A stretch of 64,000 bases of DNA, from positions 62,001 through 126,000 of the forward strand of contig CAUUMS010000002.1 of NCBI GenBank assembly GCA_963546395.1, read 5' to 3'. The stretch comes from Bacteroides_D sp963546395 (lineage in GTDB: Bacteria; Bacteroidota; Bacteroidia; Bacteroidales; CAJPTX01). A model generated the notes under the pieces. The model made no database searches. It was not told where the DNA came from and saw only the letters and a list, made by a program, of their open reading frames with translations. Positions 25,364 through 33,355 of the stretch are shown here, one piece after another (the first letter of the stretch is position 1; every line of letters starts with the position of its first letter). Both the position numbers and the translations under genes were made by a program.

Positions 25364-28300
25364 ATGAGCGAAGAGATTCTAAAGGCGCTGATGCAGCTGT
25401 TCGCCATCATCGCGAAGCAGGATGAGGGGCTTGCGTCGCATGAGCGGGAATACGTGGCGAGATTCCTAAAGCAGCAGCTGAATGATGAGGCGGTGCAGGA
25501 GTACCTTGCGCTCTTCGATAGCTTCGTGGGCCCCACGGAGGAGGGGGGCGGACGGCGCCTCACCTCGGTGCGCGACTCGGTGCGCATCCTGGGGATCTGT
25601 AAGAAGATCAACAAGACGCTGACGCAAAAGCAGAAGATCGTCGTCCTGGTGCGCCTATTCGAGCTGGTGAATGCCAACCGCAAGTTCACGGAGCAGCGGA
25701 TGGCAATCATCAACACGGCCTCCGAGGTCTTCAAGGTTGAGCGGGACGAATTCGCCGACATCGCCTGCTTCGTGGAGCAATCGGGCCCTGAGTCGCTGGA
25801 TCGTGCCAATGTGCTCACCATCGGGTCGGAGCAGTTTGTGCCCGTCCATGGGAAGCGAATCTCAGCCGTCTCGCTGGATTCCCCGCTGGTTATCCTCCAG
25901 ATAAAATCGGTAGACCTATACTTTCTCCGCTACGAGGGGAGCGAGGATTTGTACCTGAATGGTCTGCCCATTCGCAATCGTAGCATATACCTCTTCGCGA
26001 GTGGGAGCAGCATCAAGCTGCCCAAGGGAAAGCCAGTCTACTACACGGATGTAGTGGCGCACTTCATGGCTGACCTGAGCCTGAAGCCGATATCCTACGT
26101 GGTGGATGATGTCTCGTACCGCTTTCCTTCCGGGTCATTGGGCTTGCACCACGTCTCCTTTGCCGAGGAGCATGGGCGACTGGTGGGCATCATGGGGGCT
26201 AGCGGCGCAGGGAAGACCACTCTGCTCAATGTGCTTAGCGGGGTCGCTGAGCCATGCGAGGGGAGCGTTCGCATCAATGGGCTTGACCTCTACCGCAATA
26301 AGGCGGAACTGGAGGGTACTATTGGGGTGATCCCGCAGGATGACTTGCTCATTGAGGAGCTCACCGTATTCCAGAACCTGTACTATAGCGCAAAGCTCTG
26401 TTTCCGTGGCAAGAGCGAGAAGGAGCTGTGCGAGCTGGTGGATCAGACGCTAGCCAGCCTCGGACTGCTTGAGCGTAAGGATCTGCGTGTAGGATCGCCC
26501 CTCAACAAGATGATATCGGGCGGGCAGCGTAAGCGGCTCAACATTGCCCTCGAGCTGATACGTGAGCCTTCGATCCTCTTTGTGGATGAGCCCACCTCAG
26601 GCCTCTCTTCCCGCGACTCGGAGAACGTGATGGATCTTCTGCGGGAGCTCACGCTCAAGGGTAAGCTCATTTTCGTGGTGATTCATCAGCCCTCGTCGGA
26701 GATCTACAAGATGTTTGACGACATGCTGATCCTCGACACAGGGGGGTACATGATTTACCGGGGCAACCCTGTCGAGGCGGTGATGTATTTTAAGCGGGCC
26801 GATTCGCAGATTAATAGCGATGTGGGTGAGTGTCCCGCCTGCGGCAATGTGAACCCGGAGCTCATTTTCAATATCATCGAGTCGCATGTGGTGGACGAGT
26901 TCGGCCGCTACACAGCACAGCGTAAGGTCTCGCCACAGCGCTGGGAGGAGCTCTATCGGGAGAACGTGCAGGTAGAGCCTGTGCAGGAGCAGACAGCCCC
27001 ACCCCCCAGGGCGCAGAGCATACCCTCGCGCCTTAAGCAGTTTTTCATCTACACGGCCCGGGATTTCCGATCCAAGATTAGCAACCGGCAGTACATCGTC
27101 CTGAATTTGCTGGAGACGCCGATCTTGGCCTTTATCCTGGCGTACGTGATACGCTACATTCCCGATCCGAACTCCGATGTCTACATCTTCCGGGAGAATG
27201 AGAATATCCCGATCTACATTTTCATGGCTCTGATCGTGGCCCTCTTCATTGGGCTCACGGTGAGTGCCGAGGAGATATTCAAGGACAGGAAGATGCTCAA
27301 ACGGGAACGTTTCCTGAATCTGAGCCGGGCCTCCTACTTGCTCAGCAAGGTGTTCATCCTACTCGTGCTGTCGGCCATTCAGACGGCCTCCTTTGTGCTC
27401 ATTGCCAACAGCATTCTCAGCTTGCAAGGGCTCAATTGGCAGTACTGGTTCATGCTGTTCTCAGTGGCTGTGTGCGCCAATCTCATCGGCCTCAATATCT
27501 CCCAGACGTTCAATAGCGTGGTGACGATTTACATCGTCATCCCGCTGCTGATGATCCCGATGATGGTGCTATCGGGGGCAATGTTCTCCTTCGAGAAGCT
27601 GAATCGTACTGTGGGGAGTTTCGACCGCGTGCCGCTCATCGCTGAGTTTATGCCCACCAAGTGGGGCTATGAGGCATTGCTAGTGCTGCAATTCAAGGAC
27701 AACGAGTTTCAACGCAACTTCTACCAGCTTGAGAAGGAGGAGCGCAATGCCAATTACAAGGTGGTGTACTACCTGCCGGAGCTCGAGAAGCGTCTACAGT
27801 ACTGCATCGACAATTTCAAGCATCGGGATAGTGCCAGCGTGCGTAAGTCCATGGTCGATGCATTGGCGGTGCTGCGCCGTGCCCTGACGGTGGAGCTTGC
27901 CCAGTTCACGCCCGATGTGCAGTTCGACTACCTGCCCCAGTTGCAGATTGACAGCGTGGACGAGGTGGCCCTGTATGAGACCATGGGCTACTTGGAAACG
28001 TTGCAAGAGCGTTATGGGCAGCTCTTCCAGGCTAAGAATCGGCAGCGAGATGCCATCGTCTCGCACCTGGTGAAGACAGATCCGCAGCTTTACGAGGCGA
28101 AGCGGGCTGCGTATCACAACGAGAGCGTCTCAGATCTTGCGCTCAAAGTATTTGAGAAGAACAAGATCCTCCAGTTCCGCGACGAGCTGGTGCAGCAGTA
28201 CGATCCCGTTTACCGCGATGTGGTGCCACGCTACGCATTGGACATCCGCGCCCATTTCCTCGCACCGCGCAAGCACTTCCTCGGTCACTTTTTCGATACT

Positions 28301-28426
28301 TACAAGTTCAACCTCGCCGTTATTTGGGTCATGAGCCTGGTCCTCTACCTGATGTTACAGCTCGAGGTGCTTACTATACTGGGTCGGATCTTCAGCGCGG
28401 CACGACGGTTGATTGGAGGAAAGTAG
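25364..28426 (+). CDS. ABCG-like exporter with N-terminal TerB-like domain
   Basis: 1020 residues. Residues 1-150 are helical and TerB-like (LFAIIAKQDEGLASHEREYV; ELVNANRKFTEQRMAIINTA). Residues 165-240 are beta-rich, possibly FHA-like. The ATPase (about 245-480) has Walker A MGASGAGKTTLL, signature ISGGQRKRLN, Walker B ILFVDEPTSGL and the switch His in VVIHQPSSE, close to the ABCG/White subfamily. An ABC2-type membrane domain (about 565-760), a long helical insertion and a final membrane helix (about 985-1005) follow. TerB-like and FHA-like domains suggest regulation by a phosphoprotein, perhaps the SiaC protein encoded 50 bases upstream. The substrate is unknown. Confidence 0.83.
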   Translation: MSEEILKALMQLFAIIAKQDEGLASHEREYVARFLKQQLNDEAVQEYLALFDSFVGPTEEGGGRRLTSVRDSVRILGICKKINKTLTQKQKIVVLVRLFELVNANRKFTEQRMAIINTASEVFKVERDEFADIACFVEQSGPESLDRANVLTIGSEQFVPVHGKRISAVSLDSPLVILQIKSVDLYFLRYEGSEDLYLNGLPIRNRSIYLFASGSSIKLPKGKPVYYTDVVAHFMADLSLKPISYVVDDVSYRFPSGSLGLHHVSFAEEHGRLVGIMGASGAGKTTLLNVLSGVAEPCEGSVRINGLDLYRNKAELEGTIGVIPQDDLLIEELTVFQNLYYSAKLCFRGKSEKELCELVDQTLASLGLLERKDLRVGSPLNKMISGGQRKRLNIALELIREPSILFVDEPTSGLSSRDSENVMDLLRELTLKGKLIFVVIHQPSSEIYKMFDDMLILDTGGYMIYRGNPVEAVMYFKRADSQINSDVGECPACGNVNPELIFNIIESHVVDEFGRYTAQRKVSPQRWEELYRENVQVEPVQEQTAPPPRAQSIPSRLKQFFIYTARDFRSKISNRQYIVLNLLETPILAFILAYVIRYIPDPNSDVYIFRENENIPIYIFMALIVALFIGLTVSAEEIFKDRKMLKRERFLNLSRASYLLSKVFILLVLSAIQTASFVLIANSILSLQGLNWQYWFMLFSVAVCANLIGLNISQTFNSVVTIYIVIPLLMIPMMVLSGAMFSFEKLNRTVGSFDRVPLIAEFMPTKWGYEALLVLQFKDNEFQRNFYQLEKEERNANYKVVYYLPELEKRLQYCIDNFKHRDSASVRKSMVDALAVLRRALTVELAQFTPDVQFDYLPQLQIDSVDEVALYETMGYLETLQERYGQLFQAKNRQRDAIVSHLVKTDPQLYEAKRAAYHNESVSDLALKVFEKNKILQFRDELVQQYDPVYRDVVPRYALDIRAHFLAPRKHFLGHFFDTYKFNLAVIWVMSLVLYLMLQLEVLTILGRIFSAARRLIGGK

Positions 28427-28464
28427 CTATCTTGCGGGCGGGTTGCCCTTGAGATATTACAGTT

Positions 28465-29382
28465 ATGCGTTTGACACACATTGCGATAGCCACTATCGCC
28501 ATTGCCATAGTTGCCTCGCTAAGTGGTTGCATGTGCTCGGGCGGAAATGCCGATCGGGAATTTGAGATCCCCGACTCCCTGAAGCAGAACCAATCGGTGA
28601 CGGTCTCCGATAAGGTGATGGAGAATATGGTGGAGAACATCTCATCACCTGTGGAGACGGCTGCGCTCATCAAGCGCCTTAAGGTGCCCTTCAACAAGGA
28701 GATGCTCATCCCCTCGGGGGCGGCCGATCACTTCAACACCAACTATCGCAAGGCGTTGGGGCTCGGCCTGTTCGGTACCGATTTGGGCTATCTGAACATG
28801 TACGAGAAGACCTCACTCGTGATGAGCTACATCTCGGCCGTGAAGTCATTGGCAGATGGCATCCAGGTGGGGCAATTCTTCGACTTCGCAACGCTAAAGC
28901 GACTGGCGACCAATAATGAGAATCTAGACTCGCTGATTCACATCTCCCAAGAGAGTTACAATAGGATTGACTCCTACCTGCGGAGTACGAATCGCTCGTC
29001 GCTGAGCATTGTCATCATCGCCGGCGTGTGGATTGAGGGCATGTATATCTCAACTCAAGTGGCCAGGCAGACCAAGAATCCTGCCATGATTGAGACGATA
29101 GCAGACCAGAAAGTCGTGCTAGCCACCCTGCTGCCATTATTGCGTCTGTACGATAAGGATGAGAATATTCAGAATCTGGCCGACCGATTGGAGAAGGTCA
29201 AGCAGCTGTACGAGCAGGTGAAGATCACTATCGAACCGGGCGAGCCCGAGTCGGTTATCGTCGATGGGGTACTCACCTTCCGGCAGAATGACAAGCAAAT
29301 CATCGAGGCCTCGCCCGAGGCGATAGAGGCCATCATGCAGGAGATCACCGACATTCGGACGGAGCAGATCGCCAGTAAATAG
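28465..29382 (+). CDS. Lipoprotein of unknown function downstream of the ABC exporter
   Basis: 305 residues with a lipoprotein signal peptide (lipobox LSGC, Cys22). The mature part is helical and largely lacks cysteines. I recognise no domain. It starts 38 bases after the exporter gene and is probably co-transcribed, so it may be a periplasmic or outer-membrane partner of the exporter. Confidence 0.75.
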   Translation: MRLTHIAIATIAIAIVASLSGCMCSGGNADREFEIPDSLKQNQSVTVSDKVMENMVENISSPVETAALIKRLKVPFNKEMLIPSGAADHFNTNYRKALGLGLFGTDLGYLNMYEKTSLVMSYISAVKSLADGIQVGQFFDFATLKRLATNNENLDSLIHISQESYNRIDSYLRSTNRSSLSIVIIAGVWIEGMYISTQVARQTKNPAMIETIADQKVVLATLLPLLRLYDKDENIQNLADRLEKVKQLYEQVKITIEPGEPESVIVDGVLTFRQNDKQIIEASPEAIEAIMQEITDIRTEQIASK

Positions 29383-29392
29383 CTATAGCATC

Positions 29393-29839
29393 ATGAGCGT
29401 GCGGAAAATTCTCCAAGTGGTAGTATTCATGGGCCTCTTGTGCCTTCCAGCACTGGTTAAAGCCCAGTCGGAGGATGAGCTACTTGACATTTGCGGCGCG
29501 ATAGCGGGGAAAGAGGCCACCTACCTGCGCGATTTCAAGATCCGTCTAGAGGCATCAGACCCGCCCAGCGTGCAACGCTACCCGATTATTCTCAAAAAAG
29601 GTAACAAGTACCGTTTCTCCATTGCGAGCTCTAAGGATTTCGAGGGGCGTATGAAGCTCGAGCTCTTTGATAATAATCGCCTGATGGCTGCCACGCACAA
29701 TGCGGCCACAGGGGCCGATCATCCTACCATCGACTGGATTTGCTCTAAGACCGGGGCCTACCACCTCTTCTTCAGCTTTAAGGATGGCAAGAATGGCATG
29801 GGGGTTGGTGTCCTTTCCCTTGTGGAAGGGGAGCATTGA
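29393..29839 (+). CDS. Small secreted protein, last gene of the second signalling operon
   Basis: 148 residues with a signal peptide (cleavage after about residue 24, VKAQSED). The mature protein looks beta-rich (KLELFDNNRLMAATHNAATG; YHLFFSFKDGKNGMG), compatible with a small beta-sandwich. No family is recognised. It lies 10 bases after the lipoprotein gene. Confidence 0.68.
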   Translation: MSVRKILQVVVFMGLLCLPALVKAQSEDELLDICGAIAGKEATYLRDFKIRLEASDPPSVQRYPIILKKGNKYRFSIASSKDFEGRMKLELFDNNRLMAATHNAATGADHPTIDWICSKTGAYHLFFSFKDGKNGMGVGVLSLVEGEH

Positions 29840-29874
29840 TCTACCCCTGGATTCACGTTGCTCCCATCTAGTGC

Positions 29875-29907
29875 CCACGCTGGCATAGCATACCAGCGCT
29901 AGCGTGG
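29875..29907. repeat. Inverted repeat downstream of the second signalling operon
   Basis: Outer arms CCACGCT and AGCGTGG, with nested GCTGG/CCAGC pairing inside. It lacks a T-tract, so it is not a standard terminator, but its position 35 bases after the last stop suggests transcript-end structure. Confidence 0.4.
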
Positions 29908-30034
29908 AAGGCCTAAGTACGGCGGCTGTAGGCTAGTGCTGTAGAGCGTCAATTTGCCTCCTCAGAGGAGTGCGGGTGTGGGTATATCTCGTTTGCCGCG
30001 AATTGTTAAGCGTTTGACACCAATCAGATATTCG

Positions 30035-31225
30035 ATGAAAGTGACAAGTCTAAAAAAGTGCGCACTCCTGCTTCTCGCTATCCCGATGGCCCTTGCTAGC
30101 TGCAACGGAACGTCGGGCGGAGCCAATACCGATACCGCCGATACTGCGGTGATGGCCGATACGGCTTCCCTTTCTGCGCTCACCCTGGGCCTTGGGCTCA
30201 TTCGTGATGGCCTCGACCAGGGTTCCACCTGCGTATCGCCCGTGAGCTTGCAGTCCGTCTTGCGCCTTGCAGCTGCGGGTGCCGTAGGGCAAACGAGGGC
30301 CGAGCTGTGCCGCATTGCGGGTTGTTCTACCGATCTGCAGTTCCCCGCAGCTGATGCGACGGAGGTGACCTTTGAATCGACCAATGCTGTCTGGATTGAT
30401 GATGCATTGACCCTTGCCCCAGCCTACTCTGAGGCTGTGCGTGGTGCGCATCGGGCCTCAGTGCAGGCGTTACCGCTGCGGCAGAACGGGGCTGAATCAG
30501 CTGCCGCTATCAACGCCTGGGCCAAGGAGAGCACCAAGGGCATGGTGCAAGAGGTCGTGCAGCCGAATGATTTCACGGCCAATACGAATCTCGTCCTCAC
30601 CAACGCTACCTACTTCAAGGGACGTTGGGCAGAGCCCTTCCAGCGTGAGGAGGTGCAAGAGGGCCTCTTTCATTCCTCGGCTGGCGAGCGCAAGGTCATG
30701 ATGATGAGCAAAATGCTCACCGTCCCCTACTTCCAGTCCGATAACATGCAGGTGCTCCAGCTCTCCTACGCTGGCGAGCGTTACAAGCTGATGTTCATCC
30801 TCCCAATGGCAGAGGCTCCGTCCATCGATGCGCTGCGTGGTCTTACGGCCGACTCGATACTGCGCTGGGCCTCCGCCTGCCAGCAGAGCGAGGTATTGCT
30901 GAGCATACCTAAGTTCAAGATTGAGCAGCAGAGCTCCCTGTCGAACGCCCTGGTGACCCTGGGGATGCGCCTCCCATTCACATCAGAGGCCAACTTCTCC
31001 GCCATCACGGGGGGTGAGAATGGGATCTTTATGGACAATGTCTTGCAGAGTGCCGCCATTGATGTCAACGAGGAGGGCACTGAGGCAGCCGCCGTCACTG
31101 CGGCCTCTATGATGTCCGTGTCGCTGAACCAATTGCAGTTCATCGCCGATCGGCCATTCCTGTACGTGCTGTATGACACGACCCCAGAGAATGCGCTGTT
31201 TGTAGGGACTTACGACCCCCGTTAG
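30035..31225 (+). CDS. Serpin-family protease inhibitor, lipoprotein
   Basis: 396 residues from the ATG at 30035. A lipoprotein signal peptide ends in LASC (Cys about 22). Serpin features: TNATYFKGRWAEPF, the GERYKLMFILPM strand and a reactive-centre hinge DVNEEGTEAAAVTAASM with small residues, as expected of an inhibitory serpin. The bond attacked would lie near MMSVSLN, suggesting an elastase-like or small-residue specificity, but this is inferred. It probably protects the cell surface against host or self proteases. A terminator follows. Confidence 0.93.
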   Translation: MKVTSLKKCALLLLAIPMALASCNGTSGGANTDTADTAVMADTASLSALTLGLGLIRDGLDQGSTCVSPVSLQSVLRLAAAGAVGQTRAELCRIAGCSTDLQFPAADATEVTFESTNAVWIDDALTLAPAYSEAVRGAHRASVQALPLRQNGAESAAAINAWAKESTKGMVQEVVQPNDFTANTNLVLTNATYFKGRWAEPFQREEVQEGLFHSSAGERKVMMMSKMLTVPYFQSDNMQVLQLSYAGERYKLMFILPMAEAPSIDALRGLTADSILRWASACQQSEVLLSIPKFKIEQQSSLSNALVTLGMRLPFTSEANFSAITGGENGIFMDNVLQSAAIDVNEEGTEAAAVTAASMMSVSLNQLQFIADRPFLYVLYDTTPENALFVGTYDPR

Positions 31226-31244
31226 GCTGTCGTTGTCATCTCAT

Positions 31245-31300
31245 AGCCCTGCTACCCTGCGCCACCTCGATGTGGGTGCGATGGGGTGGCAGGGCTTTTT
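31245..31300 (+). terminator. Rho-independent terminator after the serpin gene
   Basis: AGCCCTGC (31245-31252) pairs with GCAGGGCT (31289-31296), and CTACCC/GGGTGG-type pairing extends the stem. Five T follow. Confidence 0.75.
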
Positions 31301-31394
31301 GGATCCCCGCATTCACACCCACTAGCTTAGCAGACTCCCCTTGCTCGGGTAGCCTACAGTAGCCATCGCCCGTCCAGCCGCTGATAGCCCTCCC

Positions 31395-32126
31395 CTATAG
31401 TGTGTCCCCCGCACCCGTAATGCGCCCGTTGGTGTAACGGGGTACTAGCTCACAGGTGTCGAGCCGAAAGCAATCGTAGAACGAGGCCCCAAGGCCTAGC
31501 GACTCCAGACGTTGCCGGTGCGCCACCTTTTCCGCATATTGCAAGGGATCTGCCTTAGCCAGCGACCACAGATCCATGGCCGCCAGCGTAGAGTCGCATG
31601 AGGTCGTAAACAGCCGTTCAGCCACCAGTGCTTCGGCTATTGCCCCAGCCAACAGGGTATCCTCAATGTTGAACCGTCCCTTCCAGCCCGAGCATAGGAA
31701 CAGCACGTCCCTCTGCGTGCGCTGGGCGAGGTAACGTACCAGCGCAGTACGATTCAGGAAGGCGCCTATTAGCACTTCAGCCCCTTTGCTGGCGGCCGTT
31801 ATTGCCTGCGTGCCATTCGTCGTGCAATAGACAATCTCCTGCCCTGCCACGCGCTCTGGGCTGAATTCGCTCGGCGAGTTCCCCATCTGGGCGAACTCCT
31901 GCCGCATTCCCTCGCGTTCGCTCGCCAGCAGGTAGCCTCTCTGCCGCATGGCGATAGCCTCATCACGGCTTGCCACCGGAATAATGGCCGTGGCCCCATG
32001 GCTCAGGGCCGTGCATATCGACGACGTGGCCCTCAGCACGTCGATCACTACTACCGTGCGCCCCTCCAGCTCGTAGAGCGGGAGCAGGGTTGTCGTCAGT
32101 ACCGTCTCTATCTGCGGCATCCTCAT
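31395..32126 (-). CDS. comB: 2-phosphosulfolactate phosphatase (ComB family)
   Basis: 243 residues from the ATG at 32126 (MRMPQIETVL); a second ATG is at 32120. ComB hallmarks are VVVIDVLRATSSICTAL, the YCTTNGTQAI loop and NIEDTLLAGAIA. The enzyme removes phosphate from 2-phosphosulfolactate. In methanogens this feeds coenzyme M synthesis; in Bacteroidota the pathway is less clear and may concern sulfonates. It sits downstream of gcvT, with about 80 bases between them. Confidence 0.88.
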   Translation of the reverse strand: MRMPQIETVLTTTLLPLYELEGRTVVVIDVLRATSSICTALSHGATAIIPVASRDEAIAMRQRGYLLASEREGMRQEFAQMGNSPSEFSPERVAGQEIVYCTTNGTQAITAASKGAEVLIGAFLNRTALVRYLAQRTQRDVLFLCSGWKGRFNIEDTLLAGAIAEALVAERLFTTSCDSTLAAMDLWSLAKADPLQYAEKVAHRQRLESLGLGASFYDCFRLDTCELVPRYTNGRITGAGDTL

Positions 32127-32203
32127 AGTATGACAGACCCCACGACCCACCAGGCCTCGTGTGCGCCCGATGGCCCGTGGGGCCTATTACATCGTGCTTG
32201 GTG

Positions 32204-33310
32204 TTACCCCTTGTAGAAGGGCACCTTCACCACCTTAGCCTCAAGCCGCTTGCCGCGCACCTCCACGAAGATTGGCGTATCGGCCTTGGCAAACTCCTTC
32301 TTCACATACCCCATCCCGAGCCCTACCTTCAGCGAGGGCGACATGGTGCCCGAAGTCACCTCACCGATTACGGCCCCTATTTCGTCCACTATCGGGTAGT
32401 GCTGGCGTGGTATCCCCTTCTCCTGCATCACAAATCCCACGAGCTTACGCTGGGGTCCCGCAGCCTTCACTGCCTCGATGCGCTCACGTCCCACCATGGC
32501 CATTTTACCCTCGGTGAGCTTGGTAATCCAGCCCAGACCCGCCTCGATGGGCGAGGTGCTGTCATCGATGTCGTGCCCGTAGAGGCAGAAGCCCATCTCC
32601 AGGCGCAGCGTATCGCGAGCCCCGAGACCCACGGGGCGAATCCCCTCAGCCTTTCCAGCCTCGAACAGCGCATCCCAGATGGCGCACACATCCTTGCTGT
32701 CGCAGTAGATCTCGCATCCGCCCGCACCCGTGTAGCCCGTGATGGAGAGCAGCACATTGGGCACTCCCGCCAGGGTGACGTACTTGAACGTGTAGTACTT
32801 CATCTCCTCCACGGGCTCATTCACCAGCTTCTGCACCACGCGCATAGCTAGCGGCCCCTGCACGGCCAGCTGCCCCGTCTGCTCCGACTTGTTCAGCAGC
32901 GTTTGCCCGGGCTCAATGCCATACTCCTTGGCACGCTCGCAGAGCCACCGCCAGTCCTTCTCGATGTTCGCCGCATTCACCACTAGCAGGTAGGTGTCGG
33001 CATCCATGCGATAGGTGAGAAAATCGTCAATGATTCCCCCCTCGGCATTCGGGAAACAGCTGTACTGTACCCCTCCGTCCTGTAGGGCGGCTACGTCATT
33101 GCTGGTGACTGCCTGGAGGAATTCCACGGCCCTATGCGATTTCACCCAGATCTCACCCATGTGCGACACGTCAAACACCCCCACGGCCTCGCGCACCGCG
33201 CAGTGCTCCTCGCGGATACCTGTATACTCAATGGGCATGTTGTAGCCGGCAAATTCGGCCATCTTGGCACCCAGAGCCTGGTGCCGCCCGCAAAGCGGAG
33301 TCTCTTTCAT
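32204..33310 (-). CDS. gcvT: Aminomethyltransferase, T protein of the glycine cleavage system
   Basis: 368 residues, normal length. GcvT landmarks are HMGEIWV near residue 50, the folate-binding NAANIEKDW region, ITGYTGAGGCEIY and GARDTLRLEMGFCLYGHD. It transfers the aminomethyl carbon of glycine from lipoyl-H protein to tetrahydrofolate. The H and P proteins are not in the window. It lies between the M49 peptidase and comB, all on the minus strand. Confidence 0.95.
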   Translation of the reverse strand: MKETPLCGRHQALGAKMAEFAGYNMPIEYTGIREEHCAVREAVGVFDVSHMGEIWVKSHRAVEFLQAVTSNDVAALQDGGVQYSCFPNAEGGIIDDFLTYRMDADTYLLVVNAANIEKDWRWLCERAKEYGIEPGQTLLNKSEQTGQLAVQGPLAMRVVQKLVNEPVEEMKYYTFKYVTLAGVPNVLLSITGYTGAGGCEIYCDSKDVCAIWDALFEAGKAEGIRPVGLGARDTLRLEMGFCLYGHDIDDSTSPIEAGLGWITKLTEGKMAMVGRERIEAVKAAGPQRKLVGFVMQEKGIPRQHYPIVDEIGAVIGEVTSGTMSPSLKVGLGMGYVKKEFAKADTPIFVEVRGKRLEAKVVKVPFYKG

Positions 33311-33355
33311 GATTTCACCATTTCAAAAGGCCATCCCACTGCCAGGAGGGTGCGG

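Noticed and set aside
29875..29907. Rho-independent terminator of the second signalling operon
   Set aside because: The stem is good but no T-run follows; listed as an inverted repeat instead.
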